Shown here one piece after another: positions 6,115 to 12,410 of a stretch of DNA of 15,011 bases. Under the pieces are notes generated by a model that was not told the origin of the DNA, did no database searches, and saw nothing but the letters and a program-made list of their open reading frames with translations. Position numbers and translations under genes: made by a program. This DNA comes from an uncultured Odoribacter sp. (GTDB taxonomy: Bacteria; Bacteroidota; Bacteroidia; Bacteroidales; Marinifilaceae). The DNA lies in assembly GCA_905204385.1 (NCBI GenBank), contig CAJKZL010000020.1, forward strand, positions 1-15,011. Direction: 5' to 3'. Every line of letters starts with the position of its first letter. Position 1 is the first letter of the stretch.

Positions 6115-7455
6115 ATGGCTACTTCGAGAGAGATGACTGCGGGACCGGCGTTGCCCCTGATCTTTAATTTTACTTTACCTTTATTGCTGGGCAATTTGCT
6201 GCAGCAAACCTATTCCCTGGTAGATGCTGCTATTGTCGGTAAGTTTTTAGGGATTAACGCTTTGGCTTCTTTGGGGGCGAGAAGCGGGGGGTTCTTCCTG
6301 ATCCTGTGCGTTTGTAATTGTTGCTGCGGCGTTTTCGGTTTTTTTGTTGGGCAGATATTCGTGGCCCGCGATTACAGCCTGATTCGGCGTTTCGTGGCTG
6401 TAGGTTTGCAGCTTTCGGTGGTGCTTTCGTGCGGTATTGCAGTGGTCACGTGTATATATTGCTCCTCTATTTTACGGATGATGCAGACGCCGGAGCATAT
6501 TTTCAGGGATGCCTACGTTTATTTGTTGGTTACTTTCATCGGGGTGCCCTGTACCTTTCTCTACAATTTGCTGTCGAGTGTGATCCGGGCTTTAGGAGAC
6601 AGCAAGACCCCTTTCTGGTTTTTGCTTTTTTCCACCGTTCTCAATATTCTTCTGGACCTGTTTTGCATTCTGGTGTTGGATTGGGGAGTGCTGGGAGCGG
6701 CGGTGGCCACTGTTTTCTCGCAAGGTGTTTCGGCTTTGTTGTGCTATGTCTATATGTACCGTCATTTCGACATCCTCAAAGGGGTGCGGGAAGAACGCCG
6801 GTTTCAGGGGCGTTTGGCCCGGAACCTGCTGGGTATCGGGGTTCCTATGGGCCTGCAATTTTCGATTACCGCCATCGGGAGCATTATGTTGCAGAGCGCC
6901 AACAACGCTTTGGGGACGGCTTGCATTGCCGCCTTTACGGCCGGGGTGAGGATTAAAATGTTTTTCATCTGTCCTTTCGAGAGCCTGGGAGTAGCCATGG
7001 CCACCTATTGCGGTCAGAATTACGGAGCCGGGCAACCGAAGCGGATTTGGCAGGGGATTAAAGCCAGCGGGGCGATGATGCTGGTCTATGCGGTTGCCAC
7101 CTTTTTCATGCTGCAGTTCGGTTCCAGGGCCCTCGCCCTGCTTTTTGTGGAAGCCTCCGAAACCGAAATCCTCCGCTATACCGAAATGTTTTTGCAGGTA
7201 TCCGCCTGGTTTTTTCCGGTGCTGGGTTTGCTGTGTATACTGCGTTATTCCATCCAGGGAGCAGGGTATACCGGGCTGGCTATGTTCTCCGGCGTTTCGG
7301 AAATGATCGCCCGCATTGCGGTCAGTTGGTATGCCGTGCCGGTGTATGGCTATATGGCGGTTTGTTTCGGTGATCCGGCTGCCTGGATCGCCGCCGATCT
7401 TTTTCTGATTCCTGCCTTTATGTATGTCTACCGCAAACTGAAGAAAATGGTATAA
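6115..7455 (+). CDS. MATE family multidrug/Na+ or H+ antiporter
   Basis: The product is 446 residues, the usual length for MATE efflux proteins of the inner membrane. These export drugs or metabolites in exchange for cations. The N-terminus has REMTAGPALPLIFNFTLP followed by GNLLQQTYSLVDAAIVGKFLG, the characteristic first-helix signature. The second half repeats the pattern with GVPMGLQFSITAIGSIMLQ and later GVAMATYCGQNYGAG. About twelve hydrophobic segments are present. I chose the ATG at 6115 (MATSREM). The open frame continues upstream to 5959, but that part has no MATE similarity and overlaps the divergent nuclease gene. The ATG at 6109 is an equally possible start. The substrate cannot be predicted. 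Confidence 0.9.
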   Translation: MATSREMTAGPALPLIFNFTLPLLLGNLLQQTYSLVDAAIVGKFLGINALASLGARSGGFFLILCVCNCCCGVFGFFVGQIFVARDYSLIRRFVAVGLQLSVVLSCGIAVVTCIYCSSILRMMQTPEHIFRDAYVYLLVTFIGVPCTFLYNLLSSVIRALGDSKTPFWFLLFSTVLNILLDLFCILVLDWGVLGAAVATVFSQGVSALLCYVYMYRHFDILKGVREERRFQGRLARNLLGIGVPMGLQFSITAIGSIMLQSANNALGTACIAAFTAGVRIKMFFICPFESLGVAMATYCGQNYGAGQPKRIWQGIKASGAMMLVYAVATFFMLQFGSRALALLFVEASETEILRYTEMFLQVSAWFFPVLGLLCILRYSIQGAGYTGLAMFSGVSEMIARIAVSWYAVPVYGYMAVCFGDPAAWIAADLFLIPAFMYVYRKLKKMV

Positions 7456-7467
7456 TCTCTCCGGACA

Positions 7468-7482
7468 CGCCGTCATACGGCG
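7468..7482. other. Short hairpin after the MATE gene
   Basis: CGCCGT-cat-ACGGCG forms a 6-bp stem with a 3-base loop, 12 bases past the MATE stop codon. It could be the stem of a terminator, but no T-run follows on the plus strand. Confidence 0.3.
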
Positions 7483-7505
7483 GCCCGAAAATAATGCCTG
7501 CGGTT

Positions 7506-7533
7506 ATCACCCTTTTCCGCGTAGAAAGTGTTT
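7506..7533 (+). promoter_or_regulatory. ECF-sigma-like promoter box before the lysis-cassette leader
   Basis: The box reads ATCACCC, 15 bases (starting TTTTCC), then GTGTTT. It is preceded by AAAATAATGCC, which matches the bases before the 3143 copy. Unlike the other three copies, the first credible start codon (7815) is 281 bases downstream, which implies a long untranslated leader. Confidence 0.55.
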
Positions 7534-7548
7534 ATACAGTAAAAGGGC

Positions 7549-7568
7549 CACCGGTTTGCAAACCGGTG
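7549..7568. repeat. 20-bp perfect palindrome
   Basis: CACCGGTTTGCAAACCGGTG is identical to its reverse complement. It begins 15 bases after the promoter-like box, at the very start of the predicted transcript. It could be an operator bound by a dimer, or a hairpin at the 5' end of the RNA. Confidence 0.6.
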
Positions 7569-7689
7569 ACCGGACTGCTTCGGCTGCAGACTTATGCTAT
7601 CTTCGCGTTCCCGCCTGAAGACAGGCGGTGGGACGTGTCCTCATCCCGGTGGAAAACTCCGGGGATGCTCCCGGTCTTCCGTATGCCAT

Positions 7690-7762
7690 CTGTATCCGTG
7701 CCGGCGGTCAACCGGCCCGTGCGCGCGGGTTGACTGCCGGGAGATATACGGAAAGGATACAG
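7690..7762 (+). other. Large RNA-type hairpin in the leader
   Basis: CTGTATCC at 7690-7697 pairs with GGATACAG at 7755-7762. CCGGCGGTCAACC at 7701-7713 pairs with GGTTGACTGCCGG at 7728-7740 as 13 pairs, including one G-T wobble. The bases at 7741-7754 are left as a bulge containing ATACGGAA. That bulge can pair alternatively with TTCCGTAT just upstream (about 7677-7684). Two competing folds are typical of a regulatory RNA switch, but function is inference. Confidence 0.4.
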
Positions 7763-7814
7763 TTGAGGCGGAGGATCCCGGGAATTGTTCATCACTTTTT
7801 AATTCAAAACAACT

Positions 7815-8507
7815 ATGAAAGAAACCGATTACCTTCAGGCTTATCTGCATCTCCTGGTACGTGCGGATGCGGTGATTACCACCGATTCACCCCGGCAGAT
7901 TTCGTATAATGATGAGTTATCGCCAGGGAATTTCAAAAACAAGTTGTTGTATAGCGAAATCATGATGACCCGCCAGATGGCGGATATCGTGGAGTCGATA
8001 CAGCACGACAAGACGATAGCGGGTATGGTCGACCTTCATCTGAAAAAGCTGAAAAGCCTCTTTCGTGTCGATCCCGGGCAGGAACCCGAACACCGCTATC
8101 TGCAAATCATCAAGGATGGGAAGTTGTCGGAATACAAAAGTATCGGCCCTGCTCTCCGCAAAATCATTGCTGTTTATGTCGGTCTGCAATATGAGTCCCT
8201 GAAAAATACGGCGGCTTTGCTGACTTCCGGTTCTTTTTGCATGTCCGACGACTACCGTATGCTTCTCGGTCCGACCGAATTTATCGAATTTGCGATGATA
8301 TTGCAAGCCTCCGGGCGCATGCTTCCCGAGGCGGGACCCGGAAGCCAGATCGGGTTGGCCCGTTATCTGGCCCGCGTTTTACGGGTCGATTTCCCGGCTA
8401 ATTATCATACTTTGAAAACCCAGTTGTATGCACGCGACCGTTTATGCGTTTTTTTTGATTATTTGCGAAACCGGTATGTCTCCTTTTTGCGTGAAAAAGA
8501 AAAATGA
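7815..8507 (+). CDS. RteC-like helical protein
   Basis: The product is 230 residues, without signal peptide or membrane segment, so cytoplasmic. The C-terminal part (about residues 153-227) resembles the RteC family. It has GPTEFIEFAMILQASGRM, then a helix ending LARVLRVDF, then YHTLKTQLYARDR...FFDYLRNRYVSFLREKEK. In Bacteroides conjugative elements RteC regulates excision, and RteC-domain proteins also occur alone. The N-terminal half is helical and charged. The start at 7815 follows AAAACAACT, a usual A-rich Bacteroidota translation start. It opens the plus-strand group leading to the holin and amidase, after a long structured leader. A role as regulator of the following cassette is possible but unproven. 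Confidence 0.6.
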   Translation: MKETDYLQAYLHLLVRADAVITTDSPRQISYNDELSPGNFKNKLLYSEIMMTRQMADIVESIQHDKTIAGMVDLHLKKLKSLFRVDPGQEPEHRYLQIIKDGKLSEYKSIGPALRKIIAVYVGLQYESLKNTAALLTSGSFCMSDDYRMLLGPTEFIEFAMILQASGRMLPEAGPGSQIGLARYLARVLRVDFPANYHTLKTQLYARDRLCVFFDYLRNRYVSFLREKEK

Positions 8508-8760
8508 CCGGGCATAAAAAAGGTAATTTGCTGACGATGAGGGAGAGTATTATATTCGTGCAATATTGTATCGGTGGATATAAATATTGGAATTTTTTCT
8601 TTTTTGTGTTTGCAGGACAACCGATTAGACTCGTTTGAATTTTTTTCTTTCTATACCTCCATAAACAGTTGCTTCGATAAGTCATAAACTTGTTATACCG
8701 ATTTTGTACAAAATGCGGGAGGTCTGCAGGCCGGAGTATTTATCATTAAAAAACAAGATT
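8508..8760 (+). other. Intergenic region before the holin-like gene
   Basis: The 253 bases are A+T-rich and carry no credible gene. They contain a possible housekeeping promoter at 8527-8558 and a 14-bp perfect palindrome, ATTTTGTACAAAAT, at 8701-8714. An in-frame ATG at 8704 lies inside that palindrome and was not taken as the start of the holin gene. Confidence 0.5.
8527..8558 (+). promoter_or_regulatory. Possible housekeeping-type promoter for the lysis cassette
   Basis: TTTG at 8527-8530 and TATATTCG at 8551-8558 are separated by 20 bases. The Bacteroides consensus is TTTG, 19-21 bases, TAnnTTTG; this fits except for one base. It lies directly after the RteC-like gene, so the holin-to-amidase genes may have their own promoter. 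Confidence 0.4.
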
Positions 8761-9135
8761 ATGGAGATTTTAAAAAATTTGGTGGGTGATATCGGTGGCA
8801 TCATCGGTAACCTTTCCATCTCTTCGAAAGAGAAAAAACAACTGGAGACAGAAGTGGTGCAAACGGTTTTCCGGTATGTCGGGGAACTGAAACAGGAACA
8901 GGCCGGCATTATCAGGGCGGAGACAGGTGGCAATTGGCTGCAACGTTCGTGGCGGCCGTTGATCATGCTCTCGTTTGCCTTGGTGGTGTTGCTGGGGACG
9001 GTCATCGATATCCCCTATCTGGGGGACGATTCCAAATTCTGGAATCTGATCGAAATCGGGCTGGGAGGTTATGTCATCGGGCGCAGCATCGAGGGCGTCG
9101 ACCGTTGGCTGCCCGGCAAGCGGAAAAAAAGTTAA
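8761..9135 (+). CDS. Holin-like membrane protein (GTA-holin/3TM type)
   Basis: The product is 124 residues. The first half is a charged helical region rich in Lys, Glu and Gln. It is followed by SWRP at residues 63-66, the hallmark before the first membrane segment in the 'holin of 3TMs' family. The membrane segments are at about 65-82 and 94-110, and the C-terminus is basic (PGKRKKS). Holins form inner-membrane lesions that let endolysins reach peptidoglycan. The start at 8761 follows an A-rich site, and the upstream ATG at 8704 would add an atypical extension. The amidase lacking a signal peptide three genes downstream is the expected partner. The family is also found in gene-transfer agents and cryptic prophages. 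Confidence 0.75.
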   Translation: MEILKNLVGDIGGIIGNLSISSKEKKQLETEVVQTVFRYVGELKQEQAGIIRAETGGNWLQRSWRPLIMLSFALVVLLGTVIDIPYLGDDSKFWNLIEIGLGGYVIGRSIEGVDRWLPGKRKKS

Positions 9136-9154
9136 TCCTTTAAATGCAAAAGTC

Positions 9155-9793
9155 ATGGCTATCGTTAACAATGGATTATTGCTCGATTTCACGGGACGCG
9201 TAGGGAATCTGGTGTTTTATAAGAACGGCGGGAAGATATGTGTCAGGGAAGTAGGCAGGAAAGCTGCTGGCCCCGCGACACTCCTGCAGCAACAGCAGCG
9301 TATGCGCATCCGTGCGGTGGCTGTTTTCTATCAGGCTGTGAGGGAGGCCGGGTTACAACCGGGCTGGGGATATGCGGCGGAGAAGCTTCCGTTGAACGCT
9401 TATAATCTGTTTGTGCATTACAATGTTCTCGTCTTTTCGGGCGATGGGCTGATTACGGATTTCCATCAGGTTCGCCTGACTACGGGACAGGTTCCGTTGC
9501 CCGAGAGGTTGTGTCTGAAGCGGGTGGGGCGCGATAGAATCGAAGTGAAATGGAAGCTGACGAAAGCGTACTTGCCCGACCGGTTGACGGACCGTTTGGC
9601 GCTGGCTTTTATGAAGTCGCCTTCGGTCTATACGGTGCATGTCCCGGAAATTCCTCCCGTTCGCCGCGGCGATTGCGGGTCGGGTTTTGTCCTGCCGGCC
9701 GAATATGCGGCTTATCCTCATTGTTTCTGCTTTTTTAAATCGGAAACCTCGGACGAGGTATCCCGGAGCAGGTATTTTTTTCTTAATTCTTAA
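9155..9793 (+). CDS. DUF6266-like protein, copy 1
   Basis: The product is 212 residues, no signal peptide. The N-terminal signature MAIVNNGLLLDFTGRVGNLVFYKNGGKICVR, followed by a Gln-rich QQQQRMR stretch, matches the start of DUF6266 proteins. Those typically begin with a glycine-rich 'GKVGNVV' segment and a later QxxQR. The function of the family is unknown. The rest is predicted beta-rich with several Pro-Glu stretches. I chose ATG 9155, 19 bases after the holin stop. The open frame extends to 9071, but that part overlaps the holin gene and lies before the family's conserved start. It is a distant paralogue of the next gene and lies between holin and amidase, as phage structural or accessory genes do. 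Confidence 0.7.
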   Translation: MAIVNNGLLLDFTGRVGNLVFYKNGGKICVREVGRKAAGPATLLQQQQRMRIRAVAVFYQAVREAGLQPGWGYAAEKLPLNAYNLFVHYNVLVFSGDGLITDFHQVRLTTGQVPLPERLCLKRVGRDRIEVKWKLTKAYLPDRLTDRLALAFMKSPSVYTVHVPEIPPVRRGDCGSGFVLPAEYAAYPHCFCFFKSETSDEVSRSRYFFLNS

Positions 9794-9811
9794 TTTTTAA
9801 ATTTTACGATT

Positions 9812-10441
9812 ATGGCAATTTTTGAATCTACGGTTTTTACGCATTTGCGTAAATCGTTCGGTAATGTGACCACCTGCGTTTCGCGGGGAATGAATATCCT
9901 GAGAACCAAAACGACTATCGTGAACAATCCCAATACGTTGGAACAACGGAAACAGCGTTTGCGGATGAAGGAGCTGGTCGATCTCTCGCTTGTATTCTAC
10001 GATGTCTGCAATTTGGGTTTTCCCCGCCACCGCCTGGGCGAAACACCTTTGAATGTATTTGTGCGGCTGAACATGCAGGCGGTGTCGGTGAGTGAAAAAT
10101 TGGAGGTAACCCTGCAATATGACCGTCTGGTTTGTTCGGAAGGAAGATTGAAAGCGCCCGAAGTTTCGGTGTCCGCCGAAGCCGATGCCCATCGGCTGGT
10201 TTTTACTCCTACAGTCCAGGAGTATGCTTTAGGCAAGTCGCCCGACGTTTCGGTTTATGCCGTGATGTTCGAAAAGACCCGCAGAGAAGTGCAAGTCGAT
10301 TTGCTTTGCAAAGCGGGCGAGAGCGAACCGGTGAATGTCGAATTGCCGGGTAACTGGGATCCGGACGAAATCGCCGTCTATGCGTTTACGCTGGCAGCCG
10401 ATAAACGGAGTGCCTCGCCGACAGTGTGTGTGAAAGTATGA
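9812..10441 (+). CDS. DUF6266-like protein, copy 2
   Basis: The product is 209 residues, cytoplasmic by sequence. It begins MAIFESTVFTHLRKSFGNVTTCVSRGMNILR and continues TTIVNNPNTLEQRKQRLRMKELVDLS. The TxxQRxxR segment is shared with DUF6266 proteins. The short MAI start, the FGNV/VGNLV segment and the Q/R-rich helix are common to this gene and the one upstream, although overall similarity is low. The C-terminal half has beta-strand-like alternation (VTLQYDRLVCSEG, VSVYAVMFEKT, EIAVYAFTLAAD). It starts 18 bases after the previous stop, in a tight operon. The role is unknown; association with the holin-amidase pair is the only functional hint. Confidence 0.7.
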   Translation: MAIFESTVFTHLRKSFGNVTTCVSRGMNILRTKTTIVNNPNTLEQRKQRLRMKELVDLSLVFYDVCNLGFPRHRLGETPLNVFVRLNMQAVSVSEKLEVTLQYDRLVCSEGRLKAPEVSVSAEADAHRLVFTPTVQEYALGKSPDVSVYAVMFEKTRREVQVDLLCKAGESEPVNVELPGNWDPDEIAVYAFTLAADKRSASPTVCVKV

Positions 10442-10461
10442 TTTTATTCCGGGGTGTCTTT

Positions 10462-10485
10462 CCGGAACCGGCTTTCCGGTTCCGG
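10462..10485 (+). other. Strong 10-bp hairpin between DUF6266-like gene and amidase
   Basis: CCGGAACCGG-cttt-CCGGTTCCGG is a perfect 10-bp stem with a 4-base loop. It is immediately followed by GGGG-taa-CCCC at 10485-10495, just before the ATG at 10501. There is no T-run. It may be a partial terminator or mRNA-processing site that separates amidase expression from the genes upstream, or it may mask the amidase start site. Confidence 0.5.
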
Positions 10486-10500
10486 GGGTAACCCCTAAAC

Positions 10501-11091
10501 ATGGACAGAATGAAAATATTGATAGACAACGGACATGGCAGGGAAACGCCTGGGAAGCGTTCTCCGGACGGACGGTTGAGGGAATATGCCTATACCCGCG
10601 AAATTGCCGGGCGGGTGGCGGCGGGATTGAAGCTGGCGGGGATGGAAGCCATTCGCATAGTTCCGGAAGAGCGGGATATCCCTCTGAGCGAACGGGTGGC
10701 GCGGGTGAACAGGAGCGTTGCATCGGCTTGTGGCGAGGCGGTGCTGGTGTCGGTACATTGCAATGCCCTGGGCGATGGTTCGCAATGGATGAAGGCGAGG
10801 GGATGGAGTGTGTTTACCGACCGCACGGCATCGCAGCAAAGCATTCGTTTGGCAGAGGCCCTGGCCAGGACGGCCTTGGGCAGAGGAGTGCAGGTGAGGC
10901 AACCTTCGGCTGCCTGTCTTTACTGGACGGCGGGACTGTACATTTGCCGCCACAGTAAGTGCCCGGCGGTATTGGTCGAAAATTTTTTCCAGGATAATCG
11001 GGAGGATGTCGCATTTTTGTTGTCGGAAAGTGGTAAATGTTGCGTGGCTTCGATCATCGTGGAGGGGATAAAGGCTTATTGCAGTGGATGA
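10501..11091 (+). CDS. N-acetylmuramoyl-L-alanine amidase (amidase_3), endolysin-like
   Basis: The product is 196 residues, essentially one amidase_3 domain. It is a zinc enzyme that cleaves the bond between N-acetylmuramic acid and L-alanine in peptidoglycan. Visible residues are His12 in DNGHG, Glu28 in REY, His86 in SVHCNA and catalytic Glu160 in LVENFF. The zinc ligands and active-site acid are therefore all present. DNGHGxxTPGKRSPDG is typical of Bacteroidota members. There is no signal peptide, no cell-wall-binding domain and no lipobox, so the enzyme should stay in the cytoplasm until a holin opens the membrane. That matches the holin-like gene upstream. The start could be the ATG at 10501 or the in-frame ATG at 10510. 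Confidence 0.9.
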   Translation: MDRMKILIDNGHGRETPGKRSPDGRLREYAYTREIAGRVAAGLKLAGMEAIRIVPEERDIPLSERVARVNRSVASACGEAVLVSVHCNALGDGSQWMKARGWSVFTDRTASQQSIRLAEALARTALGRGVQVRQPSAACLYWTAGLYICRHSKCPAVLVENFFQDNREDVAFLLSESGKCCVASIIVEGIKAYCSG

Positions 11092-11203
11092 AATGGGCTA
11101 TCCGCCGACCGGCTGTCAGCGTGGTGGGCGGCATGCGGGGGAGGCGGACGAAGGGTGGATTTGCCGGATTATGCTTTTTTGTTGTAAAAAAAATGCGTCG
11201 GGC

Positions 11204-11230
11204 GTCACCCTTTTTTGAATTTTCGTGTTT
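11204..11230 (+). promoter_or_regulatory. ECF-sigma-like promoter box for fecR
   Basis: The box reads GTCACCC, 14 bases (starting TTTTTT), then GTGTTT. It is preceded by an A-run and ATGCGTCGGGC, resembling the bases before the 3143 copy. The distance to the ATG at 11253 is 22 bases, identical to the lipoprotein copy. A promoter here would let fecR be transcribed apart from the lysis cassette. Confidence 0.55.
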
Positions 11231-11252
11231 TAGCAATGTAAACGATAGTGAA

Positions 11253-12410
11253 ATGGATGGGATATTCCGCATAGTAGAATTGCTTCACCGCCGTCAGGGC
11301 GGTAAATTGGCTCCCGATGAGGAGCGGGAATTGGATGAATGGCTCGACCGGCCCGGAAACAGACCCTGGGCGGAGCGGATGCTGACGGAGGAGTGGGGGG
11401 AGGAAACGCTCGGAGCCTTGGAGAAGTACGATTCGGACAAAGCCTACCGGCTTTTTCTGGAGCGTGTTCCCCCTCGCCGCATCGGCAGGCGGTGGCTCTG
11501 GGGGGCTGCAGCCTTGATTCCTTTGGCCTTTGTGCTGGGGTTGTGGAACAGGTTGCCGGAACAGGCCGGGCAGGAAGAGGCCGGGATGGCCTGTCAAAGC
11601 CTGAAAGGTGGCAATAGCCGGGCTATCCTTACTTTGTCCTCGGGCAGGAAGGTCGTGCTGGGCGAAAAGCAATCCGTTTATATCCGCGAAGAAAGAGGGG
11701 TGTCGGTGAAAGCGGATTCCTTGTGGCTGACTTATGAGAGGAAAAAAGAAGAAGATGTGACATTGGCATTCAACGAGTTGACTGTTCCGAGGAAAGGAGA
11801 ATTCGCCCTGAAGCTGGCCGATGGATCGAGGGTGTACGTCAATGCCGACTCCCGCCTGAGGTATCCGGAGGCGTTCGGCGATACTTGCCGGGAGGTGGAA
11901 TTGTGTGGCGAAGCCTATTTTGAAGTAGAGAAAGATTCCTTGCGGCCCTTTATTGTGAAAGCCGGGAATATGCGGGTGAAAGTGTTGGGTACTGTTTTTA
12001 ACGTCGATGCCTATCCGGAATCGGCGGAGGTGAAAACCACCCTGGTGGGGGGCAGTGTAGAAGTGGAGTGCGGGGAAAATTCCCTGCTGCTGCAACCGGG
12101 CGAACAAGCCCGCCTGAACCGGAAGCAGGGCATGCTTTCGAAGGAAAAAGTGGATGTTGCACTGTATACGGCCTGGAAGAACGGGCTGTTCAAGTTCGAA
12201 CGGGAAAGCCTGGAGAATATTATGACAGTGCTTGCACGCTGGTATGACGTACAAGTTTTTTTCCGCGACGATGCGTTGCGGGAAGCGTTGTTTACCGGCG
12301 ATTTAAAAAAATACGATTCGATAGAAGAGCATTTGCGGATGCTCGAATTAACGACCGATGTGCAGTTTCAGATCCAGGGAAACAATGTCTTTGTCGACTA
12401 CAGGAAGTAA
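11253..12410 (+). CDS. fecR: FecR family anti-sigma factor
   Basis: The product is 385 residues, an inner-membrane anti-sigma factor that binds an ECF sigma factor in the cytoplasm and a TonB-dependent receptor in the periplasm. Residues 1-79 are the cytoplasmic anti-sigma part (LLHRRQGGKLAPDEERELDEWL). A single membrane segment lies at about 81-98. The FecR domain contains LTVPRKGEFALKLADGSRVYVNADSRLRYP and GEAYFEVEKD...PFIVKAG. The C-terminal Bacteroidota-type domain (DUF4974) is GLFKFERESLENIMTVLARWYDVQV...FTGDLKKYDSIEEHL. I chose ATG 11253; the frame is open upstream but there overlaps the amidase gene. The susC-type receptor follows at 12830. The FecI-type sigma gene that usually precedes fecR is absent; the amidase lies there instead. 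Confidence 0.92.
   Translation: MDGIFRIVELLHRRQGGKLAPDEERELDEWLDRPGNRPWAERMLTEEWGEETLGALEKYDSDKAYRLFLERVPPRRIGRRWLWGAAALIPLAFVLGLWNRLPEQAGQEEAGMACQSLKGGNSRAILTLSSGRKVVLGEKQSVYIREERGVSVKADSLWLTYERKKEEDVTLAFNELTVPRKGEFALKLADGSRVYVNADSRLRYPEAFGDTCREVELCGEAYFEVEKDSLRPFIVKAGNMRVKVLGTVFNVDAYPESAEVKTTLVGGSVEVECGENSLLLQPGEQARLNRKQGMLSKEKVDVALYTAWKNGLFKFERESLENIMTVLARWYDVQVFFRDDALREALFTGDLKKYDSIEEHLRMLELTTDVQFQIQGNNVFVDYRK

Larger units (their letters stand above)
7534..7814 (+). other. Non-coding, hairpin-rich leader (no credible gene)
   Basis: I see no convincing coding sequence here; the open frames are arginine/proline-rich and lack family features. The region holds a 20-bp perfect palindrome at 7549-7568 and a CCGCCT/AGGCGG hairpin near 7612-7629. 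A CCGGGG/TCCCGG hairpin lies near 7660-7675. A large structured element spans 7690-7762: outer CTGTATCC pairs with GGATACAG and the inner stem has 13 pairs. Such density suggests a regulatory 5' leader or a small RNA, starting from the box at 7506-7533. Confidence 0.4.

Noticed and set aside
6090..6116. Possible fifth copy of the box: TTTACCC-N14-GTGTAT
   Set aside because: Two bases of the first half-site and one of the second deviate, and the site overlaps the MATE start codon, so it cannot drive that gene. Taken as chance similarity.
6592..7476. 294-codon open frame on the minus strand
   Set aside because: It is antisense to the MATE gene; the composition is typical of a shadow frame.
7494..7818. 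Short open frames in the leader (7494-7733 and 7594-7818)
   Set aside because: One starts within the promoter-like box and both encode Arg/Pro/Gly-rich sequence without conserved features. Hairpins explain the region better.
11037..11252. Upstream extension of the fecR frame
   Set aside because: It overlaps the amidase gene and the promoter-like box, and FecR proteins begin near the MDGIFRIVELLHR segment.
11205..12254. 349-codon open frame on the minus strand
   Set aside because: It is antisense to fecR, rich in His, Gln and Pro, with no recognisable domain.
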